64,000 nt of DNA, from contig LNKV01000010.1 of the NCBI GenBank assembly GCA_001465935.1, forward strand, positions 736,012 to 800,011, written 5' to 3'. How positions within the stretch are numbered: position 1 is the first letter of the stretch; every line of letters starts with the position of its first letter. Position numbers and translations under genes: made by a program. Below are positions 12,883-23,187 of the stretch, piece by piece. The DNA is from Clarireedia homoeocarpa (Eukaryota; Ascomycota; Leotiomycetes; Helotiales; Rutstroemiaceae). The notes beneath the pieces are model-generated. The model was given only the letters and a program-made list of their open reading frames with translations, did no database searches and was not told where the DNA came from.

Positions 12883-15413
12883 ATGTCGGATTCCACAGCC
12901 AATGCCGCCATCATGGCTACCACTGCGAACGGTAAGTTTAATTGTTGCTACGGGGATTCTAGCTTAGAGATCGGTCTTCAGAACGGTCTTCAGAACGGTC
13001 TTCAGCACCTCTACTTGTATGCCAAGTTACTAATTCTCATTTTGGTAGAGATCCATGTAAAGTGTGAAGCTCCCGAAGAGCCAAGTCTCGAAGACACACA
13101 GCAATCGCCGTCGTTAAAGCGCCGAGCATCTACCGATCAAACAGACTCCCCGGAAAAGAGACAGAGGATTGAGGTAGAAGCCGCAGAAACTACCAATGAT
13201 ATGGGCATTGACATGCAAGATTTTGGACTTGATTCCTGTGGATTTGATTTTGCTTCATTAGTCAGCGATATCGCAGCATCCGTACCACAGAAATCAAATA
13301 CGACAGAAGGTGCGGATCTTGCTCCTCATTCCGAGAATGGTGCCCAAGTCGCAACTAGCAACAATGCTCCCAATCCCGCGAACGATTCTAGTCAGACAGA
13401 GCAACTCGAAAACGGGCATTCATCATCCTCTGAAGCGCAGACGCAGCATGACAGCAGTACCCTTCAGAAGATTCACCTCTTCACTAATACTGAGGCGCAA
13501 CGGCAGAAGGAGCAGAGGGATATGGCAAAATTACGAGAGAATCCGCAATTATCCATAAGGATCTTGAGTTTGCCAATACTGGAGAGTCTGGTAGGTAGAG
13601 AATGTGACTCTCTTGATGATGTGGCTAACGGATATCAAGTCAGTTCAGATATTAGAAACCCTATCCGAGGGGCCATACGACAATGCTGTCTCGATTGTTA
13701 TGAATAAAGATACCGCTCGTGGACAAGCATATCATACTTTGAAAGGGCTGTTCGATACAACTAAGAGGATTTATAATGACGAGTCCGCCTTTCTGGATGC
13801 CGATGAACTGAATATCCGGGATTACCACCAACGAACAATCATAAGAGTTGCAAACCTTGCGACGTTTGTCTCGTGTGTTTTTGGTGGGCAAGATGTAGGA
13901 TTCTATGATCTTAATAAACATTTTATCAACATATGGACACCGGAAGGAAGTCCATTCTCGAAAGCTTCTGGTCAATTGCTTTTAAACTTGAAGACTCAGA
14001 TATTTGTTGCGGCCATCTCACAGGAGGAACAGGACAAGACAAATGAGGAAACCATAGCGGACATATTCACGCCAGGGCTAGCGGAATTTCTCGCCAGTAG
14101 ACATGACTTTCCACTCAACGCAGATGAACTTGAATTCATCCGGGATATTGATAACCGCAAAGAATATCTCTTACAACAAGGCAACGATCCAGTCCGAATA
14201 AGTAAGAATTGATGCTCCGCAATTGACGTATTCGTGCTAATCACAATGCAGAGGAATTGGGAGATCTTTTTAATTGGGAAACTTTCCTAAAGTCGACTAC
14301 CGTACACCTGGAATCGTACAAACCATTCGCCTTACCTTATCTCCAGAAACACTCCCTCAGTGTTCCTGATACTGCGTCTCAAATTGCAATAAATGGCAAT
14401 CATAAAAATGGAGATCAAAACCTGTCTGAAACTGATGCCATTGCTGCGGAAGCTGAACGTGCTGCTCAGCTTGTCTTGCAGTCCTTTGGCTACGGCAATG
14501 AAGGACAATACCACCAGAACAACCAGCAGAATGGTGAGCCCCCTCGCTACGCACGTCAAAGCTTCTACTAATCTTTTCCTTAGGCTACCATCCACCTCCG
14601 CAACCACAGTCGTACTCTGCACCTCCCCCACAGGCTACTTACCAAGTATTCTATCAAAGCACGGCGGCAACTCCCCATCATACTCAATCTGAATCAACAT
14701 CCGCTCTATACGACAAAGCTCGCCAAGCTGCAGCCGCTAAGAATAACCCAGGTCAAAAAGCACGTCCTGGTCTACCCAGTCAACGCCGACCCTGGAGCAC
14801 CGAAGAAGAAAACGCACTGATGGCCGGTCTCGACACTGTCAAAGGACCACACTGGAGTCAGATTCTTGCTCTATATGGCTCAAAGGGCACAGTGAGTGAA
14901 GTACTCAAGGATCGAAATCAAGTCCAGTTGAAAGACAAAGCGAGAAATTTGAAATTATTTTTTCTGAAGAGCAATATCGAGGTCCCATACTATCTTCAAT
15001 GTGTCACAGGCGAACTGAAGACACGAGCACCAAGTCAAGCCGCGAGGAAAGAAGCGGAGGAGAGAGCGAGACTTTCTGGTGATGAGGAGGCCGCGAGGTT
15101 TCATGGCGTTATGGCATTGGCCAGTGGTATGCAAAGTCAAAGTCAGAGCCATCTTGCGCAAACGATGAATGGCAGTGGGAATGTTACGCCGTATCAAAGG
15201 ACGCCAACTCCAGCGTCGGCCTCGCATCATAGTCCGCATAGTCCGCATAGTTCACCGGAGAGGCTGCATGTTGTGGATCCGGCACAGGAACAAGCACGGG
15301 AGGGGCAGGAACCATATCAGCAGCAGCAGCAGCAGCAGCAGCAGCAAGAGAACATTAGGTTGGAAGAGCTGAATACAGAGGATAGGTTAGTGAGGGCACT
15401 GTCTGGTGTTTAA
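12883..15413 (+). CDS. TRF/Tbf1-like telomere repeat-binding protein with C-terminal telobox Myb domain
   Basis: Exons 12883-12931, 13049-13590, 13649-14201, 14252-14533 and 14584-15413 give 751 aa; introns are 117, 58, 50 and 50 bp. The N-terminal quarter is acidic and low-complexity with a basic KRR/EKRQR patch. The middle (about residues 195-430, exons 3-4) is a helical region in the place of the TRF-homology dimerisation domain. Near residues 540-610 is a single Myb repeat starting RRPWSTEEENALMAGL. It contains GPHWSQIL and the telobox VQLKDKARN, the third helix that reads double-stranded TTAGGG repeats in TRF1, TRF2, Taz1 and Tbf1. A glutamine run encoded by CAG follows near residue 728. 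The protein is expected in the nucleus at telomeres or at telomere-like promoter sites. Intron 1 has no in-frame stop, so retention would give a longer protein. The class is clear; which fungal TRF paralogue this is remains open. Confidence 0.9.
12970..13005 (+). repeat. Three 12-bp direct repeats in intron 1 of the telomere protein gene
   Basis: The unit CGGTCTTCAGAA occurs three times in tandem, the last copy ending in CAC. Each copy contains a TTCAG that could act as an alternative 3' splice site. The acceptor used in the model is the later GGTAG at 13044-13048, which keeps the downstream frame. Confidence 0.85.
15317..15349 (+). repeat. CAG trinucleotide run (polyglutamine) in the telomere protein CDS
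   Basis: Ten CAG codons and a terminal CAA code for eleven consecutive glutamines near the C-terminus of the telobox protein. Such pure CAG tracts often vary in length between strains. Confidence 0.95.
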
Positions 15414-16316
15414 GGTTGGGTTGAAATACAGGGAACAGGAGCAGGTGGATAGTGGGAAGAGAGGGACATAAATATTAATGTTTATAAGACGATGACTGTT
15501 GTTAGGGTTCGACGTCATATATACTTCAGTCATGTTCTTTTGACCGTTATACAAAGTTAACAGGCACTGTTGTGAAAGTGTCCTATTCTCTGGTGTCGAA
15601 CCACTCAAAATGTTAATATACAACCCCAAATGGGCGTTTCCATGAAGTTCCTAGTTTACGAATCATGGCCGACTTACTCGAACAATCAAGCCTATTTATG
15701 CGGAAAGAGAGTCTGCAAGTATGCTCCAATACTGGAGGTATTGGAAAGTCATTCTCACGCGAGCACTGCAATGATCTATCCGTTTTCAGACAGTGGTAAG
15801 ACTACAAAGGAGTGGCGAACGTAGAAAAATTAATACCACGAGGTGCAGCTAACCAAGATTCACTAATCTATCCTCAATTCGGAGAGAGTCCTCAGATTTG
15901 AAAATACATTTAAAAATAAAGAAAAGCAGACATGCGCGAGCAGCTTGCGACTTGAGATGCAGAGCACACGTTGAGATGGACTTTACCTGGCACATTGGAC
16001 TCGTCATTTCTCTGCATCGCTGAAGCCGAAGTGGACCCGAAAAGCTTTTCTGCCCACTGATCTGCCTCCTTCAACCTGCGGTCATCACAAATCCTTGATG
16101 ATTGCTCAACATGTTGGTTTCTGAAGACTGGGCAGATGTACGTTGATCATCGACCGAGGATTACCCGCTTGTGCTCTCTGTCGGAATTCCGGCCCGTCAA
16201 AAATATGAGAGGTTTGGGTACAATAACTATAACATTAAGGTTATATATACGCCCATTTTCATCGTCCACATTCCATTTTTGAGTACATTATATTGTTTAT
16301 TTAAACTAATTCTTGC
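15414..16316. other. Intergenic between telomere protein gene and 5S rRNA gene
   Basis: No open frame of note. The last 60 bases before the 5S gene are A+T-rich, with a TATATATA-like word near 16242-16248 and an upstream ATTATATTG at 16288-16296. That would suit a 5S upstream element but is not proof of one. Confidence 0.5.
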
Positions 16317-16437
16317 ACATACGACCATAGATCAAGGACCAACTGGGCATCCCGTCCGCTCTGCCATACATAAGCCTTGAATCGGTGGATTAGTAGTTGG
16401 GTGGGTGACCACCAGCGAATCCCCACTGTTGTATGTT
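16317..16437 (+). rRNA. 5S ribosomal RNA gene (dispersed copy)
   Basis: The sequence begins ACATACGACCATAG and ends CTGTTGTATGTT, so the first and last bases pair as the terminal stem of 5S rRNA. Between them lie the conserved CATCCCGTCCGCTC, the TAGTAGTTGGGTGGGTGACC internal promoter region and ACCAGCGAATCC, all diagnostic of ascomycete 5S rRNA. The length is about 120 nt. The second helix (ATCAAGG with CCTTGAAT) differs from the Neurospora alpha type as I recall it but still pairs apart from a bulge, so the copy looks foldable. In Pezizomycotina 5S genes are dispersed and transcribed by RNA polymerase III, which agrees with this isolated location. Confidence 0.95.
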
Positions 16438-16452
16438 CTTTTGCATTTTTTT
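16436..16452 (+). terminator. Pol III terminator T-runs after the 5S gene
   Basis: Directly after the 5S rRNA 3' end come a TTCTTTT stretch and then a run of eight T. Oligo-T on the non-template strand is the standard RNA polymerase III stop signal. The second run lies only about 36 bp before the start codon of the MFS gene. Confidence 0.8.
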
Positions 16453-16487
16453 TGGCCTCTTCCTACGATCCCTTCCAGGAAGCAGCA

Positions 16488-17891
16488 ATGTCTCGAACTG
16501 TGACGGTGGTCGAAGATCCTCTTACAGAGATACCTCTGTCGACTTTTGTCACTAGGCAGAACGAGCCCCAAAACCTCGCAGCTGAGTCTCCGCACCCAGC
16601 GATACCTCCTTCTGAATCATGGATAAACTTGCCCCTGGTGCTCAAGCTCACTTCCTCGATTCTTGCTTTCTTCACAGCAGGTCTCAATGATGGAAGTCTT
16701 GGTTCTCTCATCCCTTACATTCTCACCACCTACTCTGTCTCTACATCATCCATCGCATTCCTCTACCTCTCCTCGTTCATGGGTTGGATATTCGCTGCCG
16801 TCACAATCCAAGTATTCCAAACCTACTTACATATCAGCACCGGCGGACTACTACTTCTCGGTGCAAGTCTGCAGCTCGTAGCTCAAGGTCTACGAATCTG
16901 GGGACCGCCGTGGGCTTTATTCGTCGTTAGTTTTGGTCTGGCTGCTCTGGGTCAAGCATATCAGGATGCGCAGGCGAATACTTATATTGCGCAGTTGGGT
17001 GAGAAGGCTCATAGGTGGTTAGGTGTTATTCATGCGGCGTACAGTGCGGGGTGTTTGGTCAGTCCTTTGGCTGTGACTGGAATTGCGAACGCTGACTCCG
17101 ATCACTGGACTTGGAGTTATGGCGTGCTGGCAGGTGTTGCGGGTGTGAATATCGGACTGGTGATGTGGGCTTTTTGGGACGTTATGCTGATGAATCGAGA
17201 TGAATTGGATCGCGAGGTCGATTCATCAGAACAAGCTGACGGAAGAGCTCACAGCAGAGAAACGAGAAGGAATTCAAGAATCTGGAAAGAGATTGGGATG
17301 ATTGTCAGAGAGAAAAACGTTTGGTACATCAGCTTATTCTTTTTCTTCCATCTTGGAAGCGCCATTACGATCGGCGGTTGGCTTGTAACCTACCTTCTCA
17401 CTCTCTCCCCAGGCTCTGGTATTCAGGCTTCTTCTATCGGGTACTTGCCTACACTCTTCTATACCGGGATTGCCCTAGGCCGATTGATACTCATCGAACC
17501 TACTCATCGATATGGAGAACGTCCGATGCTTCTCCTATACTCGGCACTTTGTATCATCCTTCAAATCATCAACTGGCGGATCTTCAACCTGGTAGGGAGT
17601 ATAGTTACCGTCTGTTTAATGGGCTTTCTTCTCGGACCATTCTTTCCCGCGGCAATCTCGCACACAAAGGCGCTCATCCCTTCGAGAATTATCACTCCGG
17701 CTTTGAGTCTGATTTTCGTGGTCGCGCAGGCTGGGGGGACGGTATTTCCTGCGCTGACGGGTGTTGTTGCGGCGAGTTTGGATGGGGGAGAAGGAGGGGT
17801 TAAAGTTTTGCAGCCGGTTGTTTTAGGGTTGTTGGGGGCGATGATGGGAGCTTGGTGGTTGGTCCCGGGGGTTGAGAGAAGAAGGGAGTGA
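16488..17891 (+). CDS. MFS transporter (BSC6/fucose-permease-like subfamily)
   Basis: A single exon of 467 aa starts at MSRTVTVVEDP. An in-frame ATG at 16377 would add 37 residues, but that DNA is the 5S rRNA gene, so the later start was chosen. The protein has a hydrophilic N-terminus, about 12 hydrophobic segments and a charged central loop (near residues 236-276) between the two six-helix halves. The opening segment ILAFFTAGLNDGSLGSLIPYI is typical of the fungal MFS group related to yeast Bsc6 and bacterial fucose permeases. It should act in the plasma or an internal membrane as a proton-linked carrier. The substrate cannot be told from sequence. The gene's promoter must overlap the 5S rRNA gene, because only 50 bp separate the two. 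Confidence 0.88.
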   Translation: MSRTVTVVEDPLTEIPLSTFVTRQNEPQNLAAESPHPAIPPSESWINLPLVLKLTSSILAFFTAGLNDGSLGSLIPYILTTYSVSTSSIAFLYLSSFMGWIFAAVTIQVFQTYLHISTGGLLLLGASLQLVAQGLRIWGPPWALFVVSFGLAALGQAYQDAQANTYIAQLGEKAHRWLGVIHAAYSAGCLVSPLAVTGIANADSDHWTWSYGVLAGVAGVNIGLVMWAFWDVMLMNRDELDREVDSSEQADGRAHSRETRRNSRIWKEIGMIVREKNVWYISLFFFFHLGSAITIGGWLVTYLLTLSPGSGIQASSIGYLPTLFYTGIALGRLILIEPTHRYGERPMLLLYSALCIILQIINWRIFNLVGSIVTVCLMGFLLGPFFPAAISHTKALIPSRIITPALSLIFVVAQAGGTVFPALTGVVAASLDGGEGGVKVLQPVVLGLLGAMMGAWWLVPGVERRRE

Positions 17892-18841
17892 ATGATTGGA
17901 GATTTATACAGTAGAACTAAGTGCTTGATAAGATGGGGCTAGGGATGGAATGCTGCTCGAGCATAAGCACGGAGAGGGTCCACTGCTGTCATCAGAATCG
18001 AATAGACAGTAACATGTAAAGGAATTTATATTCTTCTTCTCAAGTAGAATAGATGAAGACTTCGCAATAATCGCAAGAAAATAAATCGCACCACTAGTTC
18101 TAGCTGTAGAACTAGCTCACATGGCCATTAGCCAAGCTCCTTTAGCCTTGCTGCAACACCGACACCAATACAAACAGCTCAATTAGATCAAGATACCGGC
18201 GCCACCAACATCTGCACAATTCGGCTATATGCATCCTTCAACCCGCTATCCCCTTTTCTGGTAGTTGCGTTGAGGATATAACCAATTGCACTATCGTATA
18301 GTGTGACACTTCGCATAGCTCTATCTCTAGACTTCCTTGAACCTTGAGCTCGATAAGCTGCAGATAAGGTAGGTGAGATGATGGCATGGCATGGAATTTT
18401 CTCACTTAAGGCTGGAGGGGAAGCTGTGCTTTGGAGGGCAAGCTTTGTTCTCGTTCTTTTGCTTTTATTTCTCGAGCTATACGAGTAGAAAGAGCTTGAT
18501 TATATATCTGCAAGTGCTGCCCTCGAAGCCGAGTACCTTTTCGTCGGTTCTCGCGCCGGACAGCATTGCGCTCAAAGCTACCCCGCACCTAGAACCTATT
18601 TCCCGCCTAGCTACAACATCTAGCCTTTGTCGCAATCGGAATTTTTGGAGCTTCGAATTGAAAGAAGCTCCGGAAACAAAGGACAATTGTGTCTGAAATA
18701 AAGAGTGTTTGGTGTGACGACATCTGACTATCCTTGTTCGAAAGTGTGGACAAAGCATTGGGAAGTAGAAGTTCCTCGAGAGAAAACGCAACGACATATC
18801 CTAGCTTCCAGCGAGTACATACAACTTGCGGCATATTCAAT
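17892..18841. other. Intergenic between MFS gene and phosphatase-like gene
   Basis: No supported gene. A short inverted repeat (CTAGTTCTAGCTGTAGAACTAG) surrounds 18093-18114 downstream of the MFS stop. It might form a hairpin in the transcript. The right part is the promoter of the phosphatase-like gene, with a frame open upstream of its ATG from 18734. Confidence 0.5.
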
Positions 18842-20732
18842 ATGGCACGATCACCGCTTCTCATCTTACTTTCCCTCTCTGCTTTCGTCGGAGCCGATGA
18901 TACAATACCCATAACCTGGTCATCAATTGTGTACACCTACCATGGAGAAAAGACTCCAGATATACGCAATTCTATCACTCCCAGTCTTACACCACTAGGT
19001 GGGCAGCAACTCTACTCGGCGGGTTCTGTCATTCGTGATCGATACTTGAGTTCGAATGACACACAACTTACCCTGGGATTGCCAATCAATGGATTAAGTA
19101 CGAGTACAATCGACAATAGCCAGATGCAGATTTTGAGTACGAGTGATGGATATGTTGTAGCTAGTGCACAAGCATTCATGCAGGGACTATACCCGCCTGT
19201 CCTAGGCGTGAATGGGGGAAGCAGTGTAAGTAACTCAGCGTCGGCTTCATTGAACATTGAACCCTTAAAAAATGCGTTTCTGACGTTATTGGAGATAGAT
19301 TCTCGGAAATAACTCCGTCGTCAATTATCCCTTGGGGGGCTATCAATACCCAAATATCAATTCTCTCTCGCCGCTGGACTACAACTATATTTGGTATGTT
19401 TGCTCTGGGCTTCAATGTACACTCTGCTAACTCCCGCCTAGGATCGCTGGCAACGAACAATGTACTGAATACATCCAAGCAGATCTCAGAAGCACCGAGT
19501 ACTCTTTGGAACCTATAATAAATAATCCATCTGGATTCTACTTGTCCCAGGCTGATACCTTTTTCTACGGCATCCCAAAAGCTCTCCTCAACTACGGCAA
19601 TACGCTTGGCCTCTATGAATATGCACTCTACCAGTATAATCACAACAACTCTATCTACAATTCTTCGTCATCCTCCAGACTTTTAAACACCATGTACGAA
19701 CTTGCTTCCGAACGAGCCCAACTCCTCAACACACCCGCTAAATACTCCAACATCCAAGCCATCTCCGGCCAATCCCTCGCCTCCTATCTCCTCCAACAAT
19801 TCAGCGCCGCAATCGAGTCCAAGGGCGTCTCCGACAAACTCACCCTCCTCTTTGGCAGTTACGAGCCCATGCTCGCCTTCTTCTACCTCTCCTCGCTCTC
19901 GACCTCCGACCTAACCAGCAAAAGATTCTCCATGCTCCCCAACCACGGCTCCGTCATGGCTTTCGAGCTCTTCTCCTACATCCCCACTCACACCACCAAT
20001 CAGTCCAGCAATATCCCATTCCCGTCCACAGATGACCTCTACGTGAGGTTCCTCTTCCGAAACGGCACAGATGACACGGACCCCCTGATCAGCTACCCGC
20101 TCTTCAATCGCGGGAACTCGGAGATCGATATGCGGTATGATGATTTTGTGCTCGAGATTGGCAAGTTCGCGCTCAGTGGCGTCGTCGAGTGGTGTAATGC
20201 GTGCGGCTCGGTGAATCTTTTCTGCGCAGAGCTGCTGAGCCATCAGTCGAGCTCGGGAAACAAATCGGCGGTGGGGGGTAGGAAGGGTGGTATGGGTGCG
20301 GTGGTGGCAGGTCTCATTGGTGCTTTTTCTACGCTTATGGCGATCTTGCTGCTTTGTGGTGTTTTGACTATGTGTGGATTTAAAATCGGGTATCGAGGAC
20401 GCGAAAAGAAGGGGGGCGAAGAGGAGGTGAGTGTTTTGAGAAGAGGAAGTGGGCATGCAGGGAAGGGTGGGTTCAAAGGCGCGGAGAAGTTGGCTTCGGA
20501 TACGGATTTGACGATTGTGAAAGGAGGTGGGGGAATGGTAAGACACGAACGAGTTGGAAGCTGGGAGTTGAATGAGTCACCTGTTAAGACAAACTTGGAT
20601 AAGGAGGTGGAAGGTGGCGTGAAGAGACCAGAGAGAGTCGTTAGTATGGCAGATTATGGGAGGAAAAGTGAGGATGGTATTGGGCCCATTGATCCTTATG
20701 GGAAGGGTGTCCAAGGGGATGATTATGTGTAG
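18842..20732 (+). CDS. Membrane-anchored histidine-acid-phosphatase-like protein, catalytic motifs altered
   Basis: Exons 18842-19225, 19299-19393 and 19442-20732 give 589 aa; introns are 73 and 48 bp. The order is: signal peptide (MARSPLLILLSLSAFVGADD), a lumenal domain with several N-glycosylation sites, one transmembrane helix near residues 442-464, then a basic, Gly/Ser-rich cytosolic tail of about 125 residues. The domain follows the histidine acid phosphatase/phytase plan. However, the RHGxRxP motif reads YHGEKTP, so the first Arg is lost. The region expected to hold the HD proton-donor pair reads FGSYEPML. The protein may be a non-catalytic receptor-like relative on the plasma or vacuolar membrane. 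An in-frame ATG at 18734 would bury the signal peptide, so 18842 was preferred. Exon 2 is inferred from the conserved NYPLGGYQYPNI stretch. Confidence 0.8.
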
Positions 20733-23187
20733 ATGTGGTATGATTCGATTTGCTTGGCTATGGTTTATTCTTTGATTTCTCAGGTGTTGGACTTTTGATT
20801 GAGTTGCAAAAGGAGATGGTTTCATGAATGGTTGATACCCTTTTTCTTACACTCTCTAACGTTTATTTATACCCATATACCTTTTTTCTCTTGGCCTTCT
20901 CTCAGTCAGGTTGTATGGTGCTGGCTCTTGGCTTAGGTATTTAGAAAATCTTATCACAATACCAGCAAGCCAGATGTGCATGTAGGACAGGAGCGTCTCA
21001 CAACTTTGTAGTGAATGTCGAGGCAGATATAATGCTCCATGCATCGCATTTATCTTTTTAGTTAACAGGTACGCCTGCTTGGGGTTTGGTGCTTTTGGGG
21101 CTGCTGATTTCTGCAGTAGAAATAGATGTGACAAGAGGACCGAGAAAGACGAGACAGATGAGGTGGATGGCAGTTGCATGTTTACGTAGACACAAGTAAA
21201 AGATTACGCGGACGGGGGATGGCTCAAGACCGACAAGGGCTTCAGCTGTACCGAGCTGGTGAGCTGGTGTTATGAATGGCTTGCTTTGCTGGAGAGACTA
21301 ACATACAATCGAACTATTGTGTACAGGACATTCAGATATTGGAAGAGTGCAGACTTGGTTGGTAACTAATGAAAGACGGGATTTCTGTGATGACTCGATC
21401 AAAGGATTAAAGTCACCAGTCATTGGGTATACATCAAGCACTTTACTCGAATATCCAGTCAGTGATGGAAGTAGCACCCGCATCCCTTTCTAAATCCGTT
21501 GACGCATAGTATGGTGAATCATAATCCCAACCTACCGCCCTCCACTTGGATATGTACATTTTATGAAGAATTGGGGGTCGAATTAAACAGCAGAATCTCT
21601 GCAGAACCATCCAGACTGTCCGTCGAATGCCAGATTACTGTGCAGATGGTAACTGCTTGTTCAAACTTCATAGCCTTAAACTTCCCATTGTGTTGCTGGC
21701 TCCACCTCCGCCCACATTATCCATCAGTCTGCCAGTCGCGATCATGGTATAGGAAGTTCGTATCTCCATGAAGGAGAGCTGCTCGAGCAAGATCAAATTG
21801 CAGTTTCACAATATCTGATAAAGCGCGGATAGAGAACGTGGAAAGCTGGCGTGATGTCGTGCGTACGTCGGCTGATATTCATCGGCGGGAAGGACTAGGC
21901 AGCTTACAATAGTCAAGATGAATACCGTGGCCCGCCGACATTTTACCCCGCGCGCTGATGCCATTCGATGTTATCGTATCGCCTAGTCGTCGAGGTTTGC
22001 TGGATTGTTCTGACGCGCGTCCTTGATCACAGATCATTTCCAGATTTTCTGCGCAGCGGTCCTCCTTTGGATTAGCCATGAGATTATTCTTAACTTCAAC
22101 CTACCATAAAGACCACTATCAATCCGTAAAGATCATTCATGCTATTGATGCAGAGATTGAAGCGACTTGGTTGAGATTTTGGTGGCTGTCTGTTGTTGTT
22201 TGTTGTTGTTGTTGTCGTTATTGTCGTTGTCGTTGTTGTTGTTTGTGAACAATAGTTGATGCTAACTTTAAACCGACCTTACTCTATATCCATGCAGTGT
22301 CTTTGTATCTTTGAGAAGTATATCTCCAGCTGTCATGTCTCTAGGATGGAGTATTGAGTGCAGTTTTACTAGACCGACGACGAGATAGTTCTCGTTACGT
22401 ATGAGGGTCGCATGAAACCCAATGTTTCATTCGATGATTACAGTATCTGCTTTTCATGCTTTTATAAGTGCCGTATTTCCAGGGCACATTCGAATATGCC
22501 CACTTCAGCGCATTATGGGACCCATCTACGAAGCCAGCCGCGAGTCGGATTGGACGAGGAACATTGCCTCGCATTAGAAGCTCGGGTTTCTGCTTGGCCT
22601 GAAATTCCAATCAATTACTACGAGTTACACAATTGTCATCATAGCCTTTACACACGTGCGCAGGGCTGAAAACCCGTTCCAAGCTTACTGTTCAAGTAAA
22701 ACCGGATCGAACACCAGATGTTACAGTCGTACCCAGCCACCAAGCCTCCAAGCGATTCGACGGCATCGAATCATTTCTACAATGCTCCCCCGACTGGGTC
22801 ATATCCTTCGCTGCAGTGGGAAATTAAGTCTGGGCACGAAGCAAGCTTGGCCCCATCAGAAGAAAAAGAATGAAAATGGGACGTGACGATGGAGCTTTGG
22901 CTCGCCCTACCTTGGGAAGCTTGTCCAGAAAGGCGGGTGATCAACATTTAAGCGGAGGAGATGCGACGGGAAACGGAAGCATATATTACACGCTGGTATT
23001 ATTTGCTGTCCTTCCCTCTTCATTGCACTCGACTTTGACAATTCATTGTCACCTCCATCCTCAATCGTCAGATAGCAAAAACGCCTCGCGCACCTACCCT
23101 ACCTATACTCTTGGCAACGGCGTTGGATTCATATCGTGAAACTACATCATCATTGCGTTGAATTAACAGGAATCAAAAATTGTTGGA
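20733..23187. other. Intergenic / no supported gene
   Basis: This 2.5 kb stretch contains only short frames without domains. A minus-strand frame at 20856-21179 begins with a hydrophobic stretch, but I cannot assign it. A GTTGTT/GTCGTT trinucleotide-rich run lies at 22189-22243. The right end is the promoter of the App1-like gene. Confidence 0.45.
22189..22243. repeat. GTT/GTC trinucleotide-rich microsatellite
   Basis: Imperfect tandem GTT units, with interspersed GTC and ATT, lie in non-coding DNA. Confidence 0.85.

Noticed and set aside
16377..16487. In-frame N-terminal extension of the MFS protein starting MNRWISSWVGDH
   Set aside because: This DNA is the 3' half of the 5S rRNA gene; the peptide is a by-product of the conserved rRNA sequence.
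19911..20546. Minus-strand 211-codon frame
   Set aside because: Antisense to the well-supported phosphatase-like gene; Pro/Ser/His-rich shadow frame.
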